From assembly GCF_014640295.1 (NCBI RefSeq), contig NZ_BMGR01000001.1, positions 186,001 through 250,000 of the forward strand: 64,000 bases of DNA. The letters are read 5' to 3'. Positions 7,865-15,055 of this stretch are shown piece after piece. This DNA comes from Paenibacillus abyssi. Its GTDB lineage: Bacteria; Bacillota; Bacilli; Paenibacillales; Paenibacillaceae. How positions within the stretch are numbered: position 1 is the first letter of the stretch; each line of letters opens with the position of its first letter. Below the pieces are notes generated by a model. That model saw only the letters and a list, made by a program, of their open reading frames with translations, did no database searches and had not been told where the DNA came from. The position numbers and the translations under genes are program-made.

Positions 7865-8578
7865 ATGAGTTACTATGTTTGTCCGGTATGTAAGACAAAG
7901 AACGAGGAACAGCGTAATTATTGTCTCGGTTGTGGGACATGGCTTCTGAGCGATAAATTTCCGGCTAAAAAACTCCGTAAGAAAAATGGAGGACGTGTCG
8001 GACGGGTAATCGGCGGGATAGTCGTAATACTGGCGATAATAGGCGTTATTGCATACGTAAAGGGTACGGATATCGCGAATATTCAGCCCGCAGCAGTACA
8101 GCAGCAGACAGATGGTTACGCACGTACTAATCCCGCAGATTTAGGCGTTCCTGTTTCCGGCAAAGTTACACAGTTTGACTTACTGACGCGAGAAAACGAG
8201 CGAGACTTCGGTCTATCTGTTTCGGTCAATCGCGTTATTCGTGGAGACGACATGCCTGTTACGATTCAAGGCGGGACACTCAAGGAAGGACACGAGTATC
8301 TAGCTGCGGAAGTTACCGTTAATATCGATAGCGCAGGCACAACGGACGCACAGGCGTCGATTAGTCGCAATATGTTCTCGATCGTATCCGCTTCCGGTAA
8401 AGATTACCCAATGACGGTTTTTATACATGATAATTCGGTTGATGCGAGACTATACGCGGGCGCGGAACACCGGGGATGGCTCGTATATCAGGTTCGAAAA
8501 GACGATGCTGCGCCGTTAATCGCATTCGCACGAGACGATCAGGGACGTGGAGGCTTCTGGTTTAAGACAAATAAATAA
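7865..8578 (+). CDS. Zinc-ribbon, single-pass membrane protein with extracellular domain (moron-like)
   Basis: A 237-residue protein: an N-terminal zinc ribbon (CPVC near residue 6 and CLGC near residue 20), a basic linker, one membrane segment (about residues 48-64), and an exported beta-rich domain of about 150 residues similar in style to DUF4352-type domains. It is not a tail structural protein by appearance. It is set off from the tail genes by a 66-nt AT-rich gap before it and a terminator-like hairpin after it. This is the layout of a lysogenic conversion (moron) gene; it could alter the host surface or block superinfection, but no function is shown. Confidence 0.6.
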   Translation: MSYYVCPVCKTKNEEQRNYCLGCGTWLLSDKFPAKKLRKKNGGRVGRVIGGIVVILAIIGVIAYVKGTDIANIQPAAVQQQTDGYARTNPADLGVPVSGKVTQFDLLTRENERDFGLSVSVNRVIRGDDMPVTIQGGTLKEGHEYLAAEVTVNIDSAGTTDAQASISRNMFSIVSASGKDYPMTVFIHDNSVDARLYAGAEHRGWLVYQVRKDDAAPLIAFARDDQGRGGFWFKTNK

Positions 8579-8586
8579 TAACGAAG

Positions 8587-8618
8587 AGGAGCTGGTCACT
8601 GCGCTGGCTCCTTTTGTT
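8587..8618 (+). terminator. Terminator-like hairpin after the moron-like gene
   Basis: AGGAGC (8587-8592) pairs with GCTCCT (8607-8612), followed by TTTGTTTT. The stem is only 6 bp with a long loop, so termination may be partial. It separates the membrane protein gene from the next tail gene. Confidence 0.55.
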
Positions 8619-8641
8619 TTGCGGAGAGGAGGTCGTAACTT

Positions 8642-10492
8642 ATTGCTACGGTACATGAAAAGATGCGCGAGGATGTCCGCCAGGTATTCGGCAAAGTAGA
8701 GATCACGTATTCAGATCCGTTTATCGATACGTCACTTGCGGTAGCATCGAATCAAGCCGCACGTCTCACGTATCCAACGCAACTAATTAACGAGATAGAC
8801 GCGCCTTCCTACAAGTACTTTTCACTGCATAATAACGTACTCGACGGTTCGTTCCATACGCTACCTGACAGCGCGGGCGAAGCGGAAGTGGGCGTATGGG
8901 GTACGACGCTGTCTGGCGCGGCCGGCGATTTGGGTGCGGCGTTTGTCATAACGATGACGTTCGATCCGCGTCCGGTCTATACGTTAAAACTCGTGGGAGA
9001 TTTGTTTCTTAACGATTATCCCGTAGATTTTACGGTCAAAATGTATCAGCCCGGCGACTTACTCGTTCATACGGAAACCGTTACGGGAAATGCAAACGCT
9101 CTCTGGACGAGGAATATCGTCCCTATCGGAAACATCGTGAAGATCGAGATTACGGTTACGCGGATTAATAATGTCGGATCGGTCGCTAAAGTGACGGAGT
9201 GTTATACGGGCGTTAAGGAAGAGTACGGCGGTGATGACCGTTTGATGGAAATCGACCTTATCGAGGAGCAGGTATTCGACGACATGACGCTACCGATCGG
9301 TAATGTATCTGCGAATGAGATCGATATTCAATTCGACAACGTCGATAAACACTTTGATCCACGTAATCCGGACTCTCCATTATTCGGACAACTTAAGAAA
9401 AACCGTCGGGCGCGGGCGTGGCTCGGCGTTGACTTAAACGATAACGGAGACATCACGTGGTACCCGTTAGGCACATTTTGGACAACCGAATGGAAAGCGC
9501 CAACGAGCGGAACTTACGCATCTACGACGGCGCGGGATCGATTGGAACTACTGAAGCAGAAGGACTTTACGGTGTCAACGGTTTACACGGATTATAGTTT
9601 GTATCAGTTGGCCGAAATCGTACTACAAGACTTCGGAATCGCCACATCTGACTACGTGATTGATCCGGCGCTTCAAGATGTCGTCATTCCTTACGCGTGG
9701 TTTGAACGTATGAGCCATCGCGCAGCCTTAACGAAAATAGCCGCGGCGGGATTAGCGCGCCTATACTGCGATCGAAACGGTAAAATCCGTATGGAGGTTC
9801 AGCGACCGACCGGGCCAGCCGTTTTTTCGTTTACGGAGGATGAGACGATTTATAGCGCCGATTATCCGTATGCTGCGGGACAGACGGTAAACTACATCGA
9901 AACAGAATCGAGTCCTCGCGAAATAGGCGCGCCTGGAACGGTCCTGCGTAGTATCGAAACAATAACGGTTCCGGCTAACGGTACGGTTACGAAGACGTTC
10001 GTTTTCAACAAACTACCGTGCTTAAACGTTAGCGCGCCGGTAATCGTATCAAGCGGTGCCGTAACGGTTCAATCGTTCACAGCTTACGCATGGGGCGTCG
10101 ACGTTACGTTCGCGAATGCCGAGGCGGTTGACCATACGATTACGAACGTCGAGGCGACAGGCCAGACGCTTGAAGTCGTAGGCGGTACGATTGCGGTAGC
10201 GCAGGACGCGCCTAGTATCCGGGATAACGGTAAATTGGCGTATAACGTAGCGAACGATTTTATTCAGACGACAACACGTGCGCAGCAGATATCCGATAAT
10301 TTGATCGCGACTTATAAGGACCCTCGTCACGATATCGAAATGGATACGCGGGGCCACGTTTCGGTACAAGTAGGCGATAAAATCTCCGCACCTGCGTTCG
10401 AGGTGGGGCAGACGGCCGATTACTATATCGTGCGGCAGAACGTTAAGTGGAACGGGGCGTTATCCGCTACGATTAAGGGGGTAAAGGCGTAA
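8642..10492 (+). CDS. Large tail/baseplate protein, probably started at ATT
   Basis: A protein of about 616 residues. The first in-frame ATG (8663) is 29 nt from the only good ribosome site (AGGAGGT at 8627-8633). An in-frame stop TAA at 8636 rules out starts further left. ATT at 8642 is 8 nt from the site and is the best start, giving (M)ATVHEKMREDV. An N-terminal beta-rich lectin-like half is followed by baseplate-hub-like sequence with LPIGNVSANEIDIQF near residue 220. It probably forms part of the tail tip or baseplate. Confidence 0.65.
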   Translation: MATVHEKMREDVRQVFGKVEITYSDPFIDTSLAVASNQAARLTYPTQLINEIDAPSYKYFSLHNNVLDGSFHTLPDSAGEAEVGVWGTTLSGAAGDLGAAFVITMTFDPRPVYTLKLVGDLFLNDYPVDFTVKMYQPGDLLVHTETVTGNANALWTRNIVPIGNIVKIEITVTRINNVGSVAKVTECYTGVKEEYGGDDRLMEIDLIEEQVFDDMTLPIGNVSANEIDIQFDNVDKHFDPRNPDSPLFGQLKKNRRARAWLGVDLNDNGDITWYPLGTFWTTEWKAPTSGTYASTTARDRLELLKQKDFTVSTVYTDYSLYQLAEIVLQDFGIATSDYVIDPALQDVVIPYAWFERMSHRAALTKIAAAGLARLYCDRNGKIRMEVQRPTGPAVFSFTEDETIYSADYPYAAGQTVNYIETESSPREIGAPGTVLRSIETITVPANGTVTKTFVFNKLPCLNVSAPVIVSSGAVTVQSFTAYAWGVDVTFANAEAVDHTITNVEATGQTLEVVGGTIAVAQDAPSIRDNGKLAYNVANDFIQTTTRAQQISDNLIATYKDPRHDIEMDTRGHVSVQVGDKISAPAFEVGQTADYYIVRQNVKWNGALSATIKGVKA

Positions 10493-11262
10493 TGGCATAT
10501 ATTGCAAAAACGGATTGGACGGCGGCGAACGGTATTGGCGCTGTTGACGTTAATAAGTGGGAGCAAGGCATCGCGGACGCACATACGACGGCAGACGCGG
10601 CCCTCCCGGCAGCATCGTACACAGCAGCGGACGTACTCGCGAAACTATTAACGGTTGACGGCGCAGGAAGCGGATTAGATGCGGAGATGGTGAGTAAGTA
10701 CGGACTCGGTACGATAGCTGCGGCGGTGCCAGGTAATGACTGGAACCAAGCCATAGTTACTGGATTCTACATGGCTCAAAACGCAACCAACCAACCCACA
10801 GTAGCCGGAGCACATTCTTGGAAATACGGTATCGTCGTACAGCATAATGACAAATACGCACTTCAGAAGTTAACAGACTTTGATAACGTTGCCTCATGGG
10901 TACGTATAGGTAGAGAGGTAGGAGGCGTCCTTACTTGGGGAACTTGGAAAAGAGTTTTTGACGAAAATGTTATCAGAATTAACGCGGGCGTACTCGAATT
11001 TAATGACGGTGGAACATGGAAGGTGGCGGGGGGAGTGAAAAACGTACAGCGTGGACTAGCGTCTATTGCCAGCGGCGCAACGGAAGTCAACGTAACTATT
11101 GCTGCAGTTAATTTAAGCAAAGCGTATGTAAATCCGTTAACAGTGCCGACCGGATACACGATTGACGCTCAGCTCACTAGTACCACGAATTTATATATCC
11201 GAGTGCGCGGAATAACCGGAGGATTCGTGGATATTTCGTGGGAAGTCGTAGAGTTCTACTAA
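10492..11262 (+). CDS. Tail fibre / receptor-binding protein with pyocin-knob-like region
   Basis: A 256-residue protein whose ATG overlaps the preceding TAA (TAATG). The N-terminal 60 residues are helical, with KTDWTAANGIGAVDVNKWE, a pattern common at the start of Gram-positive phage fibre proteins. The middle (GFYMAQNATNQP to ASWVRI) resembles pyocin-knob domains. The C-terminal 90 residues are a beta-rich tip. It probably binds the host cell surface. Confidence 0.65.
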   Translation: MAYIAKTDWTAANGIGAVDVNKWEQGIADAHTTADAALPAASYTAADVLAKLLTVDGAGSGLDAEMVSKYGLGTIAAAVPGNDWNQAIVTGFYMAQNATNQPTVAGAHSWKYGIVVQHNDKYALQKLTDFDNVASWVRIGREVGGVLTWGTWKRVFDENVIRINAGVLEFNDGGTWKVAGGVKNVQRGLASIASGATEVNVTIAAVNLSKAYVNPLTVPTGYTIDAQLTSTTNLYIRVRGITGGFVDISWEVVEFY

Positions 11263-11280
11263 ACGGAGGTGTAATCGCGC

Positions 11281-11556
11281 ATGTTTAAATACGCGCAAAT
11301 TGACGCGGCAACCGGACGGTGCGTAAGTGTATCGTATCTATCCGGCGAGATTGAGTCAACGAATATGATACCGCTGACCGAAGCTGATGATGTAAAGCCG
11401 GGCGACATACGCAACGCTGACGGTACGTGGACACGACCAGCACCGGTACCGCCGCAACCGTCACGGATCGATCAGTTGGAAGCGGATAATTTAACGCTGA
11501 TGGAAGCGGTAGCGGACTTATACGAAATGATTATCGGAGGAGGTACGACCGCATGA
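11281..11556 (+). CDS. XkdW-like small phage protein
   Basis: A 91-residue protein after ACGGAGGTG. It begins MFKYAQIDAATGRCVSVS, has a proline-rich linker (PAPVPPQPS near residue 54), and ends in a helix of the type DQLEADNLTLMEAVADLYEM. This two-part form is common in phage genes directly before xkdX and the holin (the XkdW position of PBSX). Fibre-assembly help is possible but unproven. Confidence 0.55.
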   Translation: MFKYAQIDAATGRCVSVSYLSGEIESTNMIPLTEADDVKPGDIRNADGTWTRPAPVPPQPSRIDQLEADNLTLMEAVADLYEMIIGGGTTA

Positions 11557-11672
11557 GTATCGTTCAAATTTATGCGAGATTGATTGCGGAGGGTAGACGC
11601 ACACTCGATTCGGTACCCGCGAATATCCGCGCAGAAGTGGAAGCGGCAATAAACAGCGGAGGCGGCGCGTAA
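11553..11672 (+). CDS. XkdX family protein, copy 1
   Basis: A 39-residue protein overlapping the previous gene by ATGA. It begins MSIVQIYARLIAEGRRTLD and continues with VPANIRAEVEAAI, the short helical pattern of the XkdX family found just upstream of phage lysis genes. Its function in the family is unknown. A second copy follows at 11711. Confidence 0.75.
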   Translation: MSIVQIYARLIAEGRRTLDSVPANIRAEVEAAINSGGGA

Positions 11673-11710
11673 TGCTACGGCTCTTTTTATTATTTATCGG
11701 AGGTGATCGT

Positions 11711-11836
11711 ATGGCAATCGTAACGGTTTATGTAACGCTTATCATCGCGGGCAGACGTACTTTAACGCAAGTTCCAGCGTCGATCCGTACGCAAGTTGAG
11801 GCGGACTTGGTAGCGATGGGGGTCGAAGTTAAATGA
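11711..11836 (+). CDS. XkdX family protein, copy 2
   Basis: A 41-residue paralogue of the gene at 11553: VYVTLIIAGRRTL, then VPASIRTQVEADL. The start ATG 11711 has GGAGGTGAT 5 nt upstream. An in-frame ATG at 11672 would add 13 hydrophobic residues (MLRLFLLFIGGDR). The gene ends with ATGA shared with the holin start. Confidence 0.7.
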   Translation: MAIVTVYVTLIIAGRRTLTQVPASIRTQVEADLVAMGVEVK

Positions 11837-12237
11837 ACGGTCAATATATCGTTAACACAGGCGCGGGCGTTGTCGGCGCTTTTATTGCGTTTGCATTCGG
11901 AGGCTGGCACGAATCTCTCACGTTTTTGCTTATCGCAATCGGCGCGGATATTATAACGGGACTTTCCGCGTCAGTTAAGGAAGGGCGCGGCTTAAACAGC
12001 GCGGTCGGATCGGTCGGCCTCGCGAAAAAGGGGCTGATGCTCCTCGTTATTTTACTCGCGCACCGGATCGATATTTTACTCGAATTAGACGACGTAACAA
12101 TGATGGCGGCGATCTACTTCTATATCGCGAACGAATTGATTTCGATAACGGAAAATCTCGGCCGCTACGGATTACCGCTGCCGCCAAAATTACGTGAGGT
12201 TATCGAAGTGTTGAAGCGTAATAAAACGGAGGTGTGA
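11833..12237 (+). CDS. Phage holin (Cph1/TcdE-type)
   Basis: A 134-residue protein with three hydrophobic segments (about residues 10-24, 31-47 and 66-84) and a charged C-terminus. The IAIGADIITGLSASVKEG and KKGLMLLVILLAHRID regions match the phage holin family that includes TcdE. It should form membrane holes that release the amidase encoded directly downstream. Confidence 0.85.
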   Translation: MNGQYIVNTGAGVVGAFIAFAFGGWHESLTFLLIAIGADIITGLSASVKEGRGLNSAVGSVGLAKKGLMLLVILLAHRIDILLELDDVTMMAAIYFYIANELISITENLGRYGLPLPPKLREVIEVLKRNKTEV

Positions 12238-12240
12238 CGG

Positions 12241-12900
12241 ATGGATTACGTACTAAACCATATTCCGCTAAGTACGCCGCGAACGAGGCGGCCGGCGACG
12301 CTTATCGAACCGTCAACGATTACGATTCACAATACCGGCAATCCGACGTCGACCGCGGCGAACGAACGAGGCTGGCTAACGAATCCGTCAAATACGCGGC
12401 GCGCTTCGTTTCACATCGCGGTTGATGAGCGCGGAGCTGTCGAGTGTATCCCGTTAAACGAAGCGGCCTTACACGCGGGCAGCGCGGAGGGTAACCGTAC
12501 GTCGATCGGCGTTGAAATATGCGAAAGTGGAAACTACGCGAAAACGCTGGAGAACGCGGTCGAACTCGTCGCCGCCATGTTGACGGAGCGCGGCTGGGGC
12601 GTTGATCGACTGCGCCGTCACTACGATTGGTCCGGTAAAATATGCCCGCGCTTAATGTACGATGACGGTAAATGGACCGGATGGGAAGCGTTCAAGAAAG
12701 CGGTGGAAGCGAAAATGAATCCGGAGGTACCGAACGTGAAACTAGCGCCGGTCAGCGTAGTCGTCAACGGTAATGAAATCGCGGACGGACATATCGTTGA
12801 CGGCGTGACGTACGTGCCGGTGCGGTCGATTGCGGAAGCGCTGGGTGCGTCCATTACGTGGGATCAGAAGACGCGGACCGTGACGTTGAATACGAAATAA
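12241..12900 (+). CDS. N-acetylmuramoyl-L-alanine amidase with C-terminal stalk domain (endolysin)
   Basis: A 219-residue protein that cleaves the amide between muramic acid and the stem peptide. The amidase_2 domain covers residues 1-160. Predicted zinc ligands are H30 (ITIHNTGNP), H127 (RRHYDWSG) and C135 (KICPR). Residues 165-219 form a copper-amine-oxidase N-terminal-like domain (VNGNEI, then YVPVRSIAEALGA), a stalk module very common in exported Paenibacillus proteins and likely used here for wall binding. It follows the holin and precedes a strong terminator, so it ends the late operon. Confidence 0.9.
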   Translation: MDYVLNHIPLSTPRTRRPATLIEPSTITIHNTGNPTSTAANERGWLTNPSNTRRASFHIAVDERGAVECIPLNEAALHAGSAEGNRTSIGVEICESGNYAKTLENAVELVAAMLTERGWGVDRLRRHYDWSGKICPRLMYDDGKWTGWEAFKKAVEAKMNPEVPNVKLAPVSVVVNGNEIADGHIVDGVTYVPVRSIAEALGASITWDQKTRTVTLNTK

Positions 12901-12903
12901 ATA

Positions 12904-12946
12904 GCGCTCACTTGCGGGAATTTAATCCGTGGGTGAGCGCTTTTTT
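12904..12946 (+). terminator. Intrinsic terminator of the late operon
   Basis: GCGCTCAC (12904-12911) pairs with GTGAGCGC (12933-12940), followed by six T residues. It ends the tail-lysis transcript. Confidence 0.9.
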
Positions 12947-12950
12947 GCGT

Positions 12951-13124
12951 TTATTTGCGGCTATCGCGGAAAGATTCGATTTGTTCTAACGCCCATATTG
13001 GACCGCTTGCTAGACGTTGCGCAGGTTCGGGAAACTTACCGCGCTGGAGGTATACGGAAACTTGTTGTTTCGACCATCCAAGAGTGTCTGCGGCTTCCGA
13101 TAATCCAACAAGCGGTGGGATTAC
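12951..13124 (-). CDS. HTH (excisionase/AlpA-like) domain in the -1 frame of the upstream gene
   Basis: A 57-residue frame beginning VIPPLVGLSEAADTLGWSKQ, with RGKFPEPAQRLASGPIW and a basic end. This is the MerR/AlpA-type winged-helix pattern of phage excisionases and small regulators. The frame has no ATG, GTG or TTG: a stop (TGA) lies four codons before the conserved part and no ribosome site precedes it. It joins the gene at 13121-13387 exactly through a -1 slip on G-GGA-AAG at 13130-13124. It is therefore best read as the C-terminal half of a frameshift fusion of about 145 residues. Confidence 0.7.
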   Translation of the reverse strand, partial: VIPPLVGLSEAADTLGWSKQQVSVYLQRGKFPEPAQRLASGPIWALEQIESFRDSRK

Positions 13125-13387
13125 TTTCCCAGGTCAAACATCGATTCGTCGTACTTTACTTTTGGATAGATTGTTCTTTCAAGCCCGCTCAAAGAGGCGG
13201 ATTCACCCGGTTCAAGTATCTGGACTTTAGCCCATTTGGATTCCCCCACATGTATGTCAGACAAAGCGCTTTGGGCTTCCTCGATCGTTGAGTGGTCGCT
13301 GATAAACTCGGAGCAATTGCCTACGATCACAAAACGATCACTTTTGTTTTCGCAAGTGTGATTAAAAACAACTTTATCGAATTTCAT
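13121..13387 (-). CDS. Unknown 88-residue phage protein (zero-frame product of a frameshift gene)
   Basis: Starts at ATG 13387 (MKFDKVVFNHTCENK), chosen over an upstream ATG at 13411 because AAGGG precedes it by 10 nt. The sequence has a beta-strand pattern (RFVIVGNCSEF) and a central IEEAQSALSDIHVGE helix. No family is recognised. The stop codon directly follows a slippery heptamer. It is driven by a consensus minus-strand promoter at 13453-13481 and lies in the lysogeny block beside an XRE regulator. Confidence 0.65.
   Translation of the reverse strand: MKFDKVVFNHTCENKSDRFVIVGNCSEFISDHSTIEEAQSALSDIHVGESKWAKVQILEPGESASLSGLERTIYPKVKYDESMFDLGK
13124..13130 (-). promoter_or_regulatory. Candidate programmed -1 frameshift site GGGAAAG
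   Basis: On the minus strand the last sense codons are CTG GGA AAG, followed at once by the TAA stop. This gives the heptamer G-GGA-AAG in the correct phase, the same heptamer used by lambda G/GT. After the slip the next codon is GTA, the first codon of the HTH frame. Confidence 0.65.
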
Positions 13388-13452
13388 GCTACCCAATCCC
13401 TTCGGCCTCATCCACTATTTGTGGCTTGTTGGTTGTTTAACTTTATAAATCA

Positions 13453-13481
13453 ATAGTAGCATGGGGAATGTTTGTTGTCAA
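13453..13481 (-). promoter_or_regulatory. Sigma-A promoter for the frameshift HTH gene
   Basis: On the minus strand: TTGACA (13481-13476), a 17-nt spacer, then TACTAT (13458-13453). Transcription should begin near 13446, about 60 nt before the ATG at 13387. A run of 12 A residues lies just upstream at 13484-13495 (plus strand) and may act as an UP-like element. Confidence 0.8.
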
Positions 13482-13576
13482 ACAAAAAAAAAAAATAAAG
13501 TTCCTTGGACGTACATTTTGTACAAGCGGTGCCGCATACGCTGGGGTAGGCGTAGCCCCAAATCGGGGCGTTGCGC
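13482..13576. other. Intergenic segment with palindromes in the lysogeny block
   Basis: Holds a poly-A run, a small palindrome GTACATTTTGTAC (13511-13523) that could be an operator, and G/C palindromes (13543-13559 and 13556-13568) without a following T run in either direction. No gene is visible. Confidence 0.4.
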
Positions 13577-13813
13577 TTAGGGAGCGACTGTCCAAAAATC
13601 CGATTTCTCTAAGTCTGTCTTCCCCGTAAGTTTACGCAGAGCTCGTACGAGAGTATCCTTCGTGATATCCCGTAAGTTTACGTCATCATCGCTACACACT
13701 TTAGTCAACGTATCCTTATTTAGTCCGGTCACCTTCCGCAACTCCTCCTGACTGATCCCACGTGAGTCAATAAACCTTCCGAATTTACTACGCTTTTTAC
13801 CTAAACCAAACAC
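13577..13813 (-). CDS. XRE-family transcriptional regulator (repressor-like)
   Basis: A 78-residue protein starting at GTG 13813, chosen because AGGGCGG lies 8 nt upstream and the product begins with the family-like FGLGKKRSKFGRFIDSRG. The helix-turn-helix spans about residues 20-45 (SQEELRKVTGLNKDTLTKVC). Small XRE proteins of this type occur in Firmicute phages and plasmids and probably act as lysogeny or copy regulators. It has its own consensus promoter at 13872-13900 and is divergent from the plus-strand cassette at 13960. Confidence 0.75.
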   Translation of the reverse strand: MFGLGKKRSKFGRFIDSRGISQEELRKVTGLNKDTLTKVCSDDDVNLRDITKDTLVRALRKLTGKTDLEKSDFWTVAP

Positions 13814-13871
13814 CGTAAGCACCGCCCTATATCTATCCGTTTTCTTCCTATTATGGACGAGTATTGCGAAA

Positions 13872-13900
13872 ATTATACAAGAAATCGGAAAGTTAGACAA
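13872..13900 (-). promoter_or_regulatory. Sigma-A promoter for the XRE regulator
   Basis: Minus strand TTGTCT (13900-13895), a 17-nt spacer, then a perfect TATAAT (13877-13872). It faces away from the cassette at 13960, a normal repressor-early promoter arrangement. Confidence 0.8.
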
Positions 13901-13959
13901 TCTGTTACGCATATCCTCTAATTAAATACGTTTTACCTACGTTTTAAGGAGGCGGACAC

Positions 13960-14262
13960 ATGGTTAGCAAAACGTTATTGAAGCGGATGGTCGGAGAGGT
14001 ATCCGTTCCGGTTCTCGGCGGACTCTTATCGGATTACAGCGCACGCATTACGGAGCGCGACGAGGTAGACGCGGATTTACTCGAAGAAGTCAGCGCAATT
14101 GAAACGATTCTCACCGAATTGAAAGCGCGGGGCGGCGTTAAATCCGATCGTCAACGCAGGAAGGATCGCGCCAAGCCCGCGGAAGAAACTCCGGTAATCG
14201 CTACGATCGGAGGTGGCGTACGTGAACCGATTCGTGCGGAAGCCGGTAGTATTCAACGTTGA
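13960..14262 (+). CDS. Unknown 100-residue cassette protein
   Basis: Starts at ATG after AAGGAGG. A helical, charged protein with LLSDYSARITERDEVDADL in the middle and a basic end (KSDRQRRKDRAKP). No family is recognised. It is the first gene of the plus-strand run that leads to the transfer-like genes, divergent from the XRE regulator. Confidence 0.55.
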   Translation: MVSKTLLKRMVGEVSVPVLGGLLSDYSARITERDEVDADLLEEVSAIETILTELKARGGVKSDRQRRKDRAKPAEETPVIATIGGGVREPIRAEAGSIQR

Positions 14263-14398
14263 GAACGAGCATCAACGCGAACTTTACGAAAGGGTAATGC
14301 GCAAATGTAAAGGGAATTTTAGCGGATATATAAAGACGGTGCTATACGCACACGAACGCGAAAACGAGCGGAGGGAAAACAATGAAAATCTCGTTTAA
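14222..14398 (+). CDS. Small plasmid-type DNA-binding-like protein
   Basis: A 58-residue protein starting at GTG 14222, with GGAGG 8 nt upstream, overlapping the previous gene by 41 nt. KPVVFNVEN, then FSGYIKTVLYAHERE, resembles short ribbon-helix-helix-like proteins of Firmicute plasmids, where a beta strand precedes a helix ending in YIK-LI. Regulation or DNA binding is possible but not shown. Confidence 0.5.
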   Translation: MNRFVRKPVVFNVENEHQRELYERVMRKCKGNFSGYIKTVLYAHERENERRENNENLV

Positions 14399-14636
14399 TC
14401 CGCCACTTAGACCCGCCGATGCGGAAGAATTAATAACGATACTCTGCCCTAGATGTGACTCAACGGAAGTCTACGCAAATACGTACGTGACCGGTACCGC
14501 CTATGTAAACGTTAACACCTGCGAGCTGTCGGAACCTCCGGAAGATGCGGATTGTTCTATCGTAGATGTCAGATCCGAACGTAATCGTATGTGCATGGGC
14601 TGTGGCTACGAGTGGGGGTGTAACTCGTGGCAATGA
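14382..14636 (+). CDS. Small zinc-ribbon protein
   Basis: An 84-residue protein starting at ATG after GGAGGG and overlapping both neighbours. CPRC near residue 22 and CMGC near residue 70 form a four-cysteine zinc ribbon separated by a beta-rich stretch. The function is unknown. Confidence 0.6.
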   Translation: MKISFNPPLRPADAEELITILCPRCDSTEVYANTYVTGTAYVNVNTCELSEPPEDADCSIVDVRSERNRMCMGCGYEWGCNSWQ

Positions 14637-15052
14637 CGTTTCGGATGGCGGCAGACGGTATAATGAAAGAGGTACGTTATAGCGCGCCACTGAGCGCAGT
14701 ACAGACGGAAGATACCATAATCAAACGCATAATCGCGCACGTTGAACGCCATAAATTCGCGTATCAAATCGGCGCTTCCGTGCTGATCGTATTCCTCGCC
14801 GGAGCCGACTTCGCACTCGCAGCGGAGCCGACCGGCATAGACGTAGGCGCACGTAAGATATATACGAAACTGGTCAACGTAGGCAAATGGGTGATCATCA
14901 TTAAAGGCGCGTTCGATTCGATCAACGCTACGGTTCAGGGCGACTTTATCCAGGCGCGTAAGTCGTTCTTATCGCATCTACTCGTATACGTTATCTTACT
15001 CGGACTGCCGTGGGCGTTCGGTCAGGTCGAAACGTTATTCGAGGAGGTATGA
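14627..15052 (+). CDS. Two-TM small membrane protein, VirB2/TrbC-like in form
   Basis: A 141-residue protein starting at GTG 14627 or ATG 14633. After a charged N-terminus there is a hydrophobic segment ending in FALAAEP (about residues 49-67), which could be a signal peptide with an AxA site. A second hydrophobic region follows (about residues 82-95) and a third (about 117-132). The size and signal-plus-hairpin form resemble pilin-like VirB2/TrbC subunits of type IV secretion systems. The next two genes, an M23 peptidase and a translocase ATPase, support that reading. No direct homology is visible. Confidence 0.45.
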   Translation: MAMTFRMAADGIMKEVRYSAPLSAVQTEDTIIKRIIAHVERHKFAYQIGASVLIVFLAGADFALAAEPTGIDVGARKIYTKLVNVGKWVIIIKGAFDSINATVQGDFIQARKSFLSHLLVYVILLGLPWAFGQVETLFEEV

Positions 15053-15055
15053 CGT

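Noticed and set aside
12929-13291. 120-residue plus-strand frame opposite the frameshift HTH gene
   Set aside because: It starts inside the late-operon terminator, lacks a ribosome site, and covers both halves of the better-supported minus-strand gene.
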